A DNA stretch of 64,000 nt from contig NZ_CP038228.1 in assembly GCF_006838285.1 (NCBI RefSeq), positions 4,092,001-4,156,000 on the forward strand, written 5' to 3'. Under the pieces are notes generated by a model, which worked only from the letters and a program-made list of their open reading frames with translations, ran no database searches and was not told where the DNA came from. Shown piece after piece: positions 53,738 to 62,716 of this stretch. The number at the start of each line of letters is the position of its first letter. Position 1 is the first letter of the stretch. This DNA is from Xanthomonas translucens pv. cerealis. Its GTDB lineage: Bacteria; Pseudomonadota; Gammaproteobacteria; Xanthomonadales; Xanthomonadaceae. The translations under genes were made by a program, and so were the position numbers.

Positions 53738-54829
53738 ATGGCGCCATCTGCCGCACACGATCATGTCCGTCGCTGCAGCGTGCGCCTGCATCCGCCCGGC
53801 GGGCACGAGGCCGCGACGCATGCCTGGATCGCCGCCGAAGTGGCGCGGCTGATGCGCCTGCCGTTGCAGGATGCAGGCGCGGCACAGAACGGTTTCCATG
53901 TGCCGGACGACACCCTGACTGTCGCGCAGGCGCAGCAGCTGGGCGTGCGCATGGCGGCCGACCTGCTCGGTGGCGTGGTGCCGCATGCGTTCGTCGCCAC
54001 CAAGGCGATCAGCCATCCGCTGGTCGATCCCGGCGCGGCTGCGCCGCAAGGTTGGAACCATGCGCTCGGCGGCGCACTGGGTGCGGCGACGGTACCCGGC
54101 TACACCGCCTTCTCGGCAGCCGACGCGCGCGTGGCCTATGCGCGCCTGTGCGGCGACGGCCAGGTGCGCTTGAAGTTGCCGCATGGCATCGCCGGGCAGG
54201 GCCAACTGTTGCTGCATGACGCACCCGCATTGGACGCCGCGCTGGACGCGTTGGCGGCGGCGGATCTGGCGCAGCAGGGCGTGGTGCTGGAGCGGCAACT
54301 GGACCGCTCGACGACCTTCAGCGTCGGCGAAGTGGACTGCGCTGGCATGACCATCGCCTATTACGGCACGCAATCGCCCACCGCGGACGGCGCCGGCCGC
54401 CAGACTTATGGTGGCTCGCAACTGTTCGTGATCCGCGGCACGCTGGATGCGCTGCTCGAACGCGCAGTGCCACCGCCGCAGCGCCAGGCGGTGCAGAAGG
54501 CGCGCCACTACGATCGCTGCGTCGCCGAAGCCTATCCCGGCTTCTACGCATCGCGCCGCAACTACGACGTGATCGACGGCATTACCCAGGACGGCACGCG
54601 CCTGTGCGGCGTACTCGAGCAGTCCTGGCGCATCGGCGGGGCGACGCCGGCTGAGTTGGCCGCGGTCGCTGCCTTCCAGCGCGAACCGGTGCTGCTCGCG
54701 GTGGTCGCGGCCACCGTCGAGCGCTACGGTGCAGTGGCGCTGCCGGCCGACGCCGAGGTCTACTACACGGGCGAGGATCCGCGCGTGGGCCGCCTGACCA
54801 AATACCGTTATGTGAGCGTTGCAGACTGA
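53738..54829 (+). CDS. DUF3182 family protein (ATP-grasp-like)
   Basis: A 363-residue protein that I recognise as DUF3182. Typical stretches are [79 protein letters not shown] and [31 protein letters not shown]. The layout (VLERQL, then a late acidic segment) recalls ATP-grasp enzymes, but the reaction is unknown. ATG 53738 has GGAG eight bases upstream. Two bases separate its stop from the next gene, so they form an operon. Confidence 0.85.
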   Translation: MAPSAAHDHVRRCSVRLHPPGGHEAATHAWIAAEVARLMRLPLQDAGAAQNGFHVPDDTLTVAQAQQLGVRMAADLLGGVVPHAFVATKAISHPLVDPGAAAPQGWNHALGGALGAATVPGYTAFSAADARVAYARLCGDGQVRLKLPHGIAGQGQLLLHDAPALDAALDALAAADLAQQGVVLERQLDRSTTFSVGEVDCAGMTIAYYGTQSPTADGAGRQTYGGSQLFVIRGTLDALLERAVPPPQRQAVQKARHYDRCVAEAYPGFYASRRNYDVIDGITQDGTRLCGVLEQSWRIGGATPAELAAVAAFQREPVLLAVVAATVERYGAVALPADAEVYYTGEDPRVGRLTKYRYVSVAD

Positions 54830-54831
54830 AA

Positions 54832-55719
54832 ATGGAAACCAAACTCTCCAGCATCGATATCGCGGTGGACGGCGACGCCTTGAGCGGCACCTTGCTGACT
54901 CCGACCAACGGCATGCCCGGCGTGCTGTTCGTGCATGGCTGGGGCGGCAACCAGCATCACAATCTGGTGCGCGCGCGCGAAGCGGTCGGCCTGGGCTGCG
55001 TGTGCCTGACCTTCGACCTGCGCGGCCACGAAGGCATGGCGTCGATGCGCGAGACGGTGACGCGCGCGCAGAATCTGGACGACATCAAAGCGGCCTACGA
55101 CCGGCTGGTGGATTGCCCGCAGGTGGACCCGGAATCGATCGCGGTGGTGGGCCTGAGCTACGGCGGCTATCTGGCCTCGCTGCTGACCCTGGAGCGGCCG
55201 GTGGAGTGGCTGGCGCTGCGTTCGCCGGCGCTTTACAAGGACGCGCAGTGGGACGGTCCGAAGGTGGCGTTGAACCGCGATCCGGACTTGATGCCGTATC
55301 GGCACCGCGTCATCGCGCCGGACGACAACGTCGCGCTGGCCGCGTGCCAGCGCTTCCGCGGCGATGTGCTGCTGGTCGAAGCCGAGCAGGACCTGATCGT
55401 GCCGGGCCAGGTGCTGAAGAACTATGCCGCCGCGTTCTCCAATGCGCGTTCGCTCACCGCGCGGGCGATCAAGGGCGCCGACCATGCGTTGAACCGCAAG
55501 GAGCACCAGTTCGAATACACCCGCTACCTGATCGACTGGCTCACCGAGATGGTGGTGGGGCGCCGCGTGGCGCTGGCCAAGAATGTGGTCGAGCGGCGCA
55601 AGCAGAGCCTCAAGCACACGCAGGGCGATGCGGCCACGTCGCCCGGCCAGGGTTCCAAGCAATTCCATGGCCAGATCGAGGCCAAGGAACGCACCTCCGA
55701 GGCCGTGCCGTCACGGTGA
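54832..55719 (+). CDS. Alpha/beta hydrolase, partner of DUF3182
   Basis: A 295-residue cytoplasmic alpha/beta hydrolase. The oxyanion region is [14 protein letters not shown], the nucleophile elbow [11 protein letters not shown] (GxSxG), the Asp candidate is EAEQDLIVP, and the His lies in [13 protein letters not shown] Lys/Gln-rich C-terminal tail of ~45 residues is unusual. It follows the DUF3182 gene by two bases, so the two act together, probably on the same small molecule (inference). Confidence 0.85.
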   Translation: METKLSSIDIAVDGDALSGTLLTPTNGMPGVLFVHGWGGNQHHNLVRAREAVGLGCVCLTFDLRGHEGMASMRETVTRAQNLDDIKAAYDRLVDCPQVDPESIAVVGLSYGGYLASLLTLERPVEWLALRSPALYKDAQWDGPKVALNRDPDLMPYRHRVIAPDDNVALAACQRFRGDVLLVEAEQDLIVPGQVLKNYAAAFSNARSLTARAIKGADHALNRKEHQFEYTRYLIDWLTEMVVGRRVALAKNVVERRKQSLKHTQGDAATSPGQGSKQFHGQIEAKERTSEAVPSR

Positions 55720-55813
55720 ACCGCTGGCACGGCGCAATGGCTGTGTGTGATCAGGGCGCATCGCGCTGCAGTCGGCAGCGCGATGCCCTGTCCCGGATCT
55801 GCCGCGCCCGGCG

Positions 55814-56131
55814 TCAGTGACTGCGACCGGATTGCTGCAGACGGTGCCAGGCATGGCGTACCAGCCAGCGCGCTTCGTCCCACGGCACCGAAAGCGACGG
55901 TGCCAGGTGGTGATAGGACTCCTGCAGCACGCGGTACAGCTGCGCCTCGGTGGCGCGCGGATAGGCCAGATAGACGTCGTAGCCCATCTTCAGCAGCGAG
56001 GCGTAGTCGGAGAAACCATGGTGACCGAGGCGGCCATTGGCATGCGCCTGCCGCCAGTAGGCCATTTCGGCCTCCAGATCGACGGTGCGCCGAGCGTGGG
56101 CAGGACGAGCGAGAGCGGAAGCGGTCTGCAT
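55814..56131 (-). CDS. Conserved hypothetical protein
   Basis: A 105-residue, basic, helical cytoplasmic protein: RRTVDLEAEMAYWRQAHANG, FSDYASLLKMGYDVYLAYPRATEAQLYRVLQESY and WDEARWLVRHAWHRL. GAGGA lies ten bases upstream of ATG 56131 in a well-spaced position, and the aromatic pattern looks like a real small-domain protein. No function is known to me. Confidence 0.75.
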   Translation of the reverse strand: MQTASALARPAHARRTVDLEAEMAYWRQAHANGRLGHHGFSDYASLLKMGYDVYLAYPRATEAQLYRVLQESYHHLAPSLSVPWDEARWLVRHAWHRLQQSGRSH

Positions 56132-56786
56132 GGGTAGGATTCCTCTCGAAGCTACCCCCTGTCGCTGCGATCCTAGCGGATATTTCCCGCGTTTTGCGCC
56201 TGAACGACGCCGTCGCGCGCCGATCGCTGAACCGATCAGCGAGATGAGCGGACAGGCGTCCGGTCGCAGCCGACGCCATGCCGGGCTCGGCCTGCCGCGC
56301 GTGCCGATCGTCGAACAAGGCCGCCGCATATCCGACGCAACGTCGAACAGGCGGTACACGCCGCGCGTGCTGCCACGCTCGAAACGCCGGTTGCGATCCA
56401 TCAGGCCGCGCTCGCTGACGCCATGTTGCTATCGAATGCAGTTTCCCGATTGCGGCTTCTTTCGAAACGGCAATTCCTGCGTCGAAGCGATTCCCGCCAC
56501 CCACGTGGACGCGGCGCTTGCGCGCCTCGCGAGCAAAACTTCCCTGTTTTCGTGCAGCAACGGATTCGTCGATATCCGTTTCCAATTCTGGTGTTTTGGT
56601 TACTGTGGTCGGCTCCGCAGAGCAGGAAAATTCATCGGCAAATCGCCGGATTTTTCATTGCCCATGGCCGACCTGGCGCCATGCGCACTGTTAGGCTCAC
56701 GGTGCGTCCTGCAGCCGCCAGTCACTTACGTTTCGGTCACTGGATGGAAGCTGCGATCAAGCCATTTTCCCCATGGAGCCATCGAA
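56132..56786. other. 650-base region with lower G+C and no convincing gene
   Basis: Base composition drops clearly here, especially 56430-56680. Open frames exist on both strands but have no conserved or codon-like pattern. A decayed or foreign segment is possible; I see no terminal repeats, tRNA or phage motif. Confidence 0.5.
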
Positions 56787-57275
56787 ATGAAAATTCGTCT
56801 GTATGCGTCTCTCCTCGCCTTGCTGCTCGCGTTCCCCGCCGCCTCCGCGTTCGCGCAAACCGCGGTCACCGCCAATCCCAACCATCAGCAGCTGCTGCAG
56901 GGATCGGATGGCCGGACCACGGCGAACAAGCGCCTGGTCTACGACTTCTGGCGCATCGTGTTCGAAGCCGGGCACACCGAGTACGCGCCGATGTACATGG
57001 CCAAGGACTACATCCAGCACAATCCGAACGTTGCCGACGGCCGCGATGCGTTCCTGCAGTTCCTGACCGCGTTCGTCAAACCGCAGCCGATCAAGCCGCG
57101 CGTGCAACTGCCGCTGGTGGCGATCCTTGCCGAGGGCGACTACGTGACCCTGGTATCGGTAAGCACGCTGCCCGATCCCAAGGACCCCACCAAGACCTAC
57201 ACGACCACCTGGTTCGACATGTTCCGCATCCAGAACGGCAAGATCCAGGAGCATTGGGATCCTGCGACCAAGTGA
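56787..57275 (+). CDS. Exported SnoaL/NTF2-like protein
   Basis: A 162-residue protein with signal peptide KIRLYASLLALLLAFPAASAFA. The mature domain has NKRLVYDFWRIVFEAGHTEYAPMYMAKDYIQHNPNVADGR, VSVSTLPDPKDPTKTYTTTWFDMFRIQNGKIQEHWD, the pattern of secreted SnoaL-like nuclear-transport-factor-2 folds. GGAG precedes ATG 56787. Function is unknown; these folds often bind small ligands. Confidence 0.86.
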   Translation: MKIRLYASLLALLLAFPAASAFAQTAVTANPNHQQLLQGSDGRTTANKRLVYDFWRIVFEAGHTEYAPMYMAKDYIQHNPNVADGRDAFLQFLTAFVKPQPIKPRVQLPLVAILAEGDYVTLVSVSTLPDPKDPTKTYTTTWFDMFRIQNGKIQEHWDPATK

Positions 57276-57417
57276 CCTAGACCGGGCGGGCCGCAGCGCT
57301 GCTGCGGCCCGCAGCGACGGCTCGGGCATGCCGGCAGGGCATGAGCAGGCTAGACTCGCAGACGCCGATCGCGGCCGCCGGTCGCGCGCGTCTCCCTCCC
57401 TAGCAGACATCGCCGCC

Positions 57418-58197
57418 ATGCCGTTCATCGAGCTTCCGACGCATCACCTGCATTACCGCATCGACGGCAGCGATGGCCGTCCATGGCTGACCTTCTGCAA
57501 TTCGCTCGGCACCGATCTGCACATGTGGGACGCGCAGATCGACGCGTTGGCACCGTACTACCGGGTGCTGCGCTACGACCGCCGCGGCCACGGCGCCTCG
57601 AGCGCCGCGCCGGGACCGTATCGGATCGAGGACCTGGCCGGCGATGTACTGGCATTGCTCGATGCGCTGTCGGTGGAGCGCACCCATTTCTGCGGCCTGT
57701 CGATCGGCGGGCTGACCGGGCTGTGGCTGGGCATCCACGCCGGCGCGCGCCTGCACACGCTCAGCGTGTGCGCGACCGCGGCCAGGATCGGCACCGAGGA
57801 TGGCTGGCTGGCGCGCATCGCGCAGGTGCAGGCCGACGGACTGGCGCCGCTGCTCGCCGGCACCCGCGAGCGCTGGTTCACCCCGGCCTTCGTCGAGATG
57901 CAGCCGGCGACGGTGGAGGCGATCCTGGCGCGCTTGCTGAGCACCGATGCGCAGGCCTACACGGCCTGCTGCGCAGCCGTGGCCAGCGCCGACTTCCGTG
58001 GCGCTTTGGGCGAGATCGCCACGCCGCTGCTGGCGCTGGCCGGACACGACGATCCGGTCTGCCCGCCGGCCGATCTGCAGGCGATCGCCGCGCAGGCGGC
58101 GCGCGGCAGCTTCGCCCAGGTGCATGGCCGGCATCTGTGCAATGTGGAATCGCCGCACGCCTTCAACGACGCGCTGCTGCGTTTCCTGTTGCAATAG
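57418..58197 (+). CDS. pcaD: 3-oxoadipate enol-lactonase-like alpha/beta hydrolase
   Basis: A 259-residue hydrolase close to PcaD, which opens 3-oxoadipate enol-lactone in the protocatechuate branch of the beta-ketoadipate pathway. Signatures are NSLGTDLHMWDAQI, LRYDRRGHGASS, the nucleophile CGLSIGGLTG, AGHDDPVCPP (Asp) and GRHLCNVESPHAF (His). No other pca genes lie nearby, so it may act on another lactone or ester. Confidence 0.83.
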   Translation: MPFIELPTHHLHYRIDGSDGRPWLTFCNSLGTDLHMWDAQIDALAPYYRVLRYDRRGHGASSAAPGPYRIEDLAGDVLALLDALSVERTHFCGLSIGGLTGLWLGIHAGARLHTLSVCATAARIGTEDGWLARIAQVQADGLAPLLAGTRERWFTPAFVEMQPATVEAILARLLSTDAQAYTACCAAVASADFRGALGEIATPLLALAGHDDPVCPPADLQAIAAQAARGSFAQVHGRHLCNVESPHAFNDALLRFLLQ

Positions 58198-58272
58198 CCG
58201 GAGCGGCCGGGCTGCAGACACAGTCGCCGCTTGGTCGCGACCACGCAGCGCAGGCTCTCCAACCCCGAATCC

Positions 58273-59319
58273 CTAATCCCGGTGCTCATCAAGCTGCACT
58301 ACCAGCTTGCCGAAGTTGCCGCCGCCGAGCATGTCGATGAAGGCCTGCGGCGCGTTCTCCAGACCGTGCACGACATGCTCGCGGTAGCGCACGCTGCCGT
58401 CGGCCAGCCATGCGCCCATCTCGCGCAGGAACTCGGGATAGAGCTTGACGAAATCGCCGACGATGAAGCCGCGCAGGGTCAGCCGCTGGCGCAGCACCTG
58501 GCCCATCAGCGCCGGCAGGCGATCCGGCCCGGGCGGCAAGTCGCCCTTGTTGTTGTAGGTGGCGATGGTGCCGCACACCGGCACCCGCGCGAAATCGTTG
58601 AGCAGCGGCAGCACCGCGTCGAAGACGTGGCCGCCGACGTTCTCGAAATAGACATCGATGCCGTCCGCCGCCGCGGCACGCAGTTGCTCGGCGAAATCCG
58701 CGGCGCGATGGTCCAGCGCCACGTCCACGCCGAGTTCCTCGCGCAGGTAGCGGCATTTGTCGGCGCCGCCGGCGATGGCGATGACCTTGGCGCCGCGCAA
58801 CCTGGCGATCTGCGCCACGCTGGCGCCGACCGGGCCGGTAGCGGCGGCGACCGCCACGGTTTCGCCGCTCTGCGGCTTGCCGATCTCGTGCAGGCCGGCA
58901 TAGGCGGTGAAACCGGGCATGCCGTACACGCCGAGCGCGGTACTCGGCGGCAGCGGCGACTGCGGATCGAGCTTGCGCCGCAGGCCGGCGCCATCGGCCA
59001 CCAGATGCGTCTGCCAACCGCCGCTCTGCACCAGCACCAGGTCGCCGGGCTTGAGGTCGGGATGGTGCGATTCCAGCACTTCGGCGACGGTGCTGCCGAC
59101 CATCACTTCGCCCAACTGCACTGGCGGCGCGTACGAGGGTACATCGCTCATGCGCCCGCGCATGTACGGATCCAGCGACAGCCAGCGGTTGCGCAGCAGC
59201 ACCTGGCCGGGGCCGGGCACGGCCAGCGGCGCCTGTTCGATGCGGAAATTCTGTGCGGTCGGCGCGCCTTGCGGACGCGAGGCGAGGACCACGCGGGTGG
59301 TGTGAGAAGCGGTGCTCAT
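58273..59319 (-). CDS. NADPH-dependent enone/alkenal reductase (MDR superfamily, CurA-like)
   Basis: A 348-residue zinc-free medium-chain reductase. LSLDPYMRGRMSD, GMPGFTAYAGLHEIGKPQSGETVAVAAATGPVG (nucleotide-binding AxxGxxG) and YFENVGG are typical of the leukotriene-B4 dehydrogenase/CurA group, which reduces alpha,beta-unsaturated carbonyls. The start overlaps the upstream aldo-keto reductase stop by four bases (ATGA), so the pair is an operon. Confidence 0.9.
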   Translation of the reverse strand: MSTASHTTRVVLASRPQGAPTAQNFRIEQAPLAVPGPGQVLLRNRWLSLDPYMRGRMSDVPSYAPPVQLGEVMVGSTVAEVLESHHPDLKPGDLVLVQSGGWQTHLVADGAGLRRKLDPQSPLPPSTALGVYGMPGFTAYAGLHEIGKPQSGETVAVAAATGPVGASVAQIARLRGAKVIAIAGGADKCRYLREELGVDVALDHRAADFAEQLRAAAADGIDVYFENVGGHVFDAVLPLLNDFARVPVCGTIATYNNKGDLPPGPDRLPALMGQVLRQRLTLRGFIVGDFVKLYPEFLREMGAWLADGSVRYREHVVHGLENAPQAFIDMLGGGNFGKLVVQLDEHRD

Positions 59320-60275
59320 ACGGTTTCCTTGCTGGCAGAATCCAGTTGCGCGAGATCGTCGGCCGACAGCGCCAGGCGCGCGGCTGCCAGCAACTGCTGC
59401 AATTGCTCGATGCTGGTGGCGCTGGCAATCGGCGCGGCGATGCCGGGACGTGCGATCAGCCACGCCAGGGCGACCTGGGTCGGCGTGGCCGAATGCTTGC
59501 CGGCGATGTCGTCGAGTGCGGCCAGGATGCGCAGGCCGCGCGCGTTGAGATAACGCGCGATCACGCTGTCGCCGCGCGCCTGGCTCTTCGTCGCATCGGC
59601 GGGGCTGCGGTACTTGCCGCTGAGGAAGCCACGGGCCAGCGCGTAGTAACAGAGCGTGCCCAGGCCCTGCTCGCGCACCAGCGGTTCCAGGCCGTTTTCG
59701 TAGCCGCTGCGGTCGTACAGGTTGTACTCGGGCTGCAAGGTCTCGTAGCGCGGCAAACCATACTGCGCGGACACCTTCAACGCCTCGGCCAGGCGTTCGG
59801 CGCTGTAGTTGGAAGCGCCGATCGCGCGCACCTTGCCTTGCTCGATCAGTCGCCCGAACGCGGCCAGCGAGGCTTCCAGCGGCACCGACTCGTCGTCCTC
59901 GTGGGCCTGGTACAGATCGATCACGTCGGTCTGCAGGCGCTGCAGCGATTCGTCCACCGCCGCGGCGATATTGTCGGCGGACAGGCCCGGGCGTTCGGCC
60001 CATTTGCCGACCTTGGTCGCGATCAGCACCTTGTCGCGCTTGCCGCTGCGCTTGAGCCACTGGCCGATGATGGTTTCCGATTCGCCGCCGCGGTTGCCGG
60101 GTACCCAGGCCGCATATACGTCGGCGGTGTCGATCAGGTTGAAGCCGGCATCGACGAAGGCATCGAGCAAGGCGAAGGACGTCTTGGCGTCGGCGCTCCA
60201 GCCGAACACATTGCCGCCGAAGGCGAGCGGCGCCGCGTGCAGGCCGGAACGGCCGAGTTCGCGCGTGTGCAGCAT
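59316..60275 (-). CDS. Aldo/keto reductase
   Basis: A 319-residue TIM-barrel NADPH reductase. The catalytic Asp-Tyr-Lys-His set is visible: NLIDTADVYAAW (Asp, Tyr), IATKVGKWAE (Lys), and LYQAHEDDES (His). IGASNYSAERL and the substrate loop ELQPEYNLYDR-like segment (TLQPEYNLYDRSGYE) place it in the AKR11/13-like group. It is first in an operon with the MDR reductase, and divergent from the methyltransferase. Confidence 0.9.
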   Translation of the reverse strand: MLHTRELGRSGLHAAPLAFGGNVFGWSADAKTSFALLDAFVDAGFNLIDTADVYAAWVPGNRGGESETIIGQWLKRSGKRDKVLIATKVGKWAERPGLSADNIAAAVDESLQRLQTDVIDLYQAHEDDESVPLEASLAAFGRLIEQGKVRAIGASNYSAERLAEALKVSAQYGLPRYETLQPEYNLYDRSGYENGLEPLVREQGLGTLCYYALARGFLSGKYRSPADATKSQARGDSVIARYLNARGLRILAALDDIAGKHSATPTQVALAWLIARPGIAAPIASATSIEQLQQLLAAARLALSADDLAQLDSASKETV

Positions 60276-60452
60276 GGGGAACGCTCCGCTGTGGGGAAGG
60301 GCGACAGGATAGTCGCCCGAGGTTTCGGTATCGCGGCGATGGTCGCGAAAACAGCGTTCCGTTTGTGTGATTCGCGCTAACGCGACGACAACATTCGGGG
60401 GCGCGGACATGCATGCTAGGCTCGCCTCACATCGATAACGGACGTAGACGCC

Positions 60453-61310
60453 ATGAGCCTTCGCACCACGCTTGCCTGCGCTTGTACCCTCGCCATTGCC
60501 GCGACGCTGACGATCCCGGCCGCACAGGCGATCAAGCCTGCCGACAGCGCCAGCTTGCCCGCGCCGGATGCGGCCTTGCAGACCGCCATCGACGGCAGTT
60601 GGCGCGACCGCGTCTATGTCGAGCGCGATGCCTATCGCCACCCCGGGCAGACCCTGGCGTTCTTCGGCATCAAGCCCACCCAGACGGTGATCGAGATCAC
60701 TCCGGGCGGCGGCTGGTATGCGGAAATCCTGGCGCCGTATCTGCGCGAGCGCGGCCAGTACATTGCCGCGGTGGTCGATCCGACCGCGGTGCCGGAAGGG
60801 CGTGGCCGCGACTATCAACAGAAAGCGCGCGCGACGCTGGAGCAGAAGTTCGCCGCCGCGCCGTCGCAATACGACCGCGCCAAGCTGGTGGCGTATTCGC
60901 CGACCGCGCCGGTCTTGGGTCCGGCTGGCTCGGCCGATCTGGTGCTGACCTTCCGCAACGTGCACAACTGGCGCATGTCCGGCCAGGCCGAGGGCATGTT
61001 CAAGGGCTTCTACGCGGTGCTCAAACCCGGCGGCGTGCTCGGCGTGGTCGAGCACCGGGCCAAGGCCGATGTGCCGGCCGACGACAAGAGCGGTTATGTC
61101 GGTCAGGCGCAGGTGATCGCGATGGCCGAGGCGGCCGGCTTCAAGCTGGCAGGCAAGAGCGAGCTCAACGCCAACCCGCGCGACAGCAAGGACTACCCGG
61201 GCGGCGTGTGGACGCTGCCGCCGAGCAACGACCACGCTGCCACCGACGACGCCAAGTACAAGGCGATCGGCGAGAGCGACCGGATGACGCTGAAGTTCGT
61301 CAAGCCGTAA
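60453..61310 (+). CDS. Exported class I SAM methyltransferase-like protein
   Basis: A 285-residue protein with a signal peptide (LACACTLAIAATLTIPAAQA). The core is a Rossmann methyltransferase: FGIKPTQTVIEITPGGGWYAEILAPYL (motif I, EITPGGG), VDPTAVP, LTFRNVHNWRM (motif IV) and VLKPGGVLGVVEHRA. A methyltransferase fold behind a signal peptide is odd, because SAM is cytoplasmic. Homologues in proteobacteria share this layout; the substrate is unknown. Confidence 0.85.
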   Translation: MSLRTTLACACTLAIAATLTIPAAQAIKPADSASLPAPDAALQTAIDGSWRDRVYVERDAYRHPGQTLAFFGIKPTQTVIEITPGGGWYAEILAPYLRERGQYIAAVVDPTAVPEGRGRDYQQKARATLEQKFAAAPSQYDRAKLVAYSPTAPVLGPAGSADLVLTFRNVHNWRMSGQAEGMFKGFYAVLKPGGVLGVVEHRAKADVPADDKSGYVGQAQVIAMAEAAGFKLAGKSELNANPRDSKDYPGGVWTLPPSNDHAATDDAKYKAIGESDRMTLKFVKP

Positions 61311-61470
61311 CGCGTGCAATCCATGCCCGCGGCCTGCGCGGGCTGGAGGCGATGGCGATAGCGACGGCGAGCGGAGCGGGGAGCGCGCGTGGGAGAATGC
61401 GCCCGGGCTGTGCGGTGCAGTGTGTCGTGCTGTCCGCTCCGTTTCCCTCCGCCCGCCTGCCTCTGCCGCA

Positions 61471-62007
61471 ATGCTGATCGCGTTCAACAAGCCGTTCAAT
61501 GTGCTGTGCCAGTTCACCGATCGCAGCGCACCGCCGCGGCGCACGCTGGCCGGGTTCGGCCTGCCCGCCGGCGTATACGCGGCGGGACGGCTGGACTACG
61601 ACAGCGAAGGCCTGCTGCTGCTGACCGACGATGGCGCGCTGGCGCACCGCTACACCGATCCGCGGCACAAGCAACCGAAGACGTACTGGGTGCAGGTGGA
61701 AGGCGTGCCGCAGCCGGAGCAACTGCAGCGGCTGCGCGATGGCGTGGTGTTGAACGACGGACCGACCGCGCCGGCGCAGGCCAGCCTGCTGGAGACGGCA
61801 CCGGCGCTGTGGCCGCGCGATCCGCCGGTACGCTTCCGCAAGACCGTGGCCGATGCCTGGCTGCAGATCGTGCTGCGCGAGGGGCGCAACCGCCAGGTGC
61901 GGCGGATGACCGCCGCGGTCGGTTTGCCGACCTTGCGTCTGGTGCGTGCGGCGATCGGCGCGCACCGGCTGGAAGGATTGGCGCCGGGCGCGTGGCGGGC
62001 GCTGTAG
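61471..62007 (+). CDS. rluE: 23S rRNA pseudouridine synthase, RluE-like
   Basis: A 178-residue RsuA/RluE-family enzyme. It opens LIAFNKPFNVLCQFTDRS, has the catalytic Asp in GRLDYDSEGLLLLT, the PKTYWVQVEG strand, and ends with the REGRNRQVRRM motif and RLVRAAIGAHRLEGL. No S4 domain is present, as in RluE, which modifies U2457 in 23S rRNA in E. coli. An inverted REP pair follows the stop. Confidence 0.9.
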   Translation: MLIAFNKPFNVLCQFTDRSAPPRRTLAGFGLPAGVYAAGRLDYDSEGLLLLTDDGALAHRYTDPRHKQPKTYWVQVEGVPQPEQLQRLRDGVVLNDGPTAPAQASLLETAPALWPRDPPVRFRKTVADAWLQIVLREGRNRQVRRMTAAVGLPTLRLVRAAIGAHRLEGLAPGAWRAL

Positions 62008-62025
62008 CGCCAGCAGCAACGCCCT

Positions 62026-62092
62026 TGTAGGAGCTGCTTCAGCCGCGACGCTTTTACCGATCGATCTGTCGCGGCTGAAGCCGCTCCTACAG
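62026..62092. repeat. Inverted pair of REP-like elements (best preserved copies in the window)
   Basis: TGTAGGAGCTGCTTCAGCCG (62026-) and CGGCTGAAGCCGCTCCTACA (-62092) face each other over ~15 bases and could form one long hairpin at the end of the rluE transcript. Confidence 0.85.
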
Positions 62093-62126
62093 AAGCGGGT
62101 CGCGTGCATCGAGGCGGCGCGCAAAA

Positions 62127-62161
62127 AAACAGCGGCCGGAACGTCGTCCCGGCCGCTGTTT
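62127..62161. terminator. Bidirectional intrinsic terminator between rluE and the convergent gene
   Basis: AAACAGCGGCCGG pairs with CCGGCCGCTGTTT across a nine-base loop; the stem is flanked by an A-run on the left and a T-run on the right, so it can serve both convergent genes. Confidence 0.88.
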
Positions 62162-62200
62162 TCTGCGGCGTCGCTGTCGCCAGCGACGCTGCCGCGGTGC

Positions 62201-62602
62201 TTATTCTTCGGTGGCGTCCTGCGCGGCCGTGGCACGGCGCGAGGTGCGTGCAGCCGAACGGCGGGCGCCGGCATTGCCGCGCTTGCTGGCTTCGATGCGC
62301 TGCGAATCGCCTTCGATCGGCGCGCTCTTGTCGCGCTGGCGCTTGCGGTAGATCGCATAGCCGAGCAGGCCCACGCCCACCGCGGCCGCCGCGATCGCGA
62401 TGACCGGATTGCGCCGTACCGCGGTCCGCGCGACCCTGGTGCCGGATTTCACCGCACCCAGTGCCGCACCGGTCTTGAGCGCGCCCATGGCCGCGCCGGA
62501 GTGCAACCACTTGTTGGCCTGCGGCCCGATGTGACGGAGGCTGTCGCCGGCATGGCTGGCGAGATCCAGTGCGCGATCGGTGATGATGGTGAGCTTGCTC
62601 AT
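62201..62602 (-). CDS. Small basic membrane protein of unknown function
   Basis: A 133-residue protein. N-terminal ~60 residues are helical (DLASHAGDSLRHIGPQANKWL). One membrane helix follows (NPVIAIAAAAVGVGLLGYAIY) and then a cytoplasm-like tail rich in Arg, Ala and Ser. The layout resembles ElaB/DUF883-like small stress proteins but I cannot assign it. The start is ATG 62602; a terminator lies just after the stop. Confidence 0.65.
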   Translation of the reverse strand: MSKLTIITDRALDLASHAGDSLRHIGPQANKWLHSGAAMGALKTGAALGAVKSGTRVARTAVRRNPVIAIAAAAVGVGLLGYAIYRKRQRDKSAPIEGDSQRIEASKRGNAGARRSAARTSRRATAAQDATEE

Positions 62603-62716
62603 GGGGGCGTCCCTACTGGCAGGAATAAGGAACGCAGTGTCCCCTGGACACCGTATAGACCGCGTTAGCGCGCCGCTGTGGAATCGTCTGCCGGCTGAAT
62701 GCGCCGCTGCGGGAAA

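Noticed and set aside
56085..57275. A long plus frame that extends the SnoaL-like protein by ~230 codons upstream
   Set aside because: The signal peptide and ribosome site at 56787 fix the start; upstream sequence has no coding pattern.
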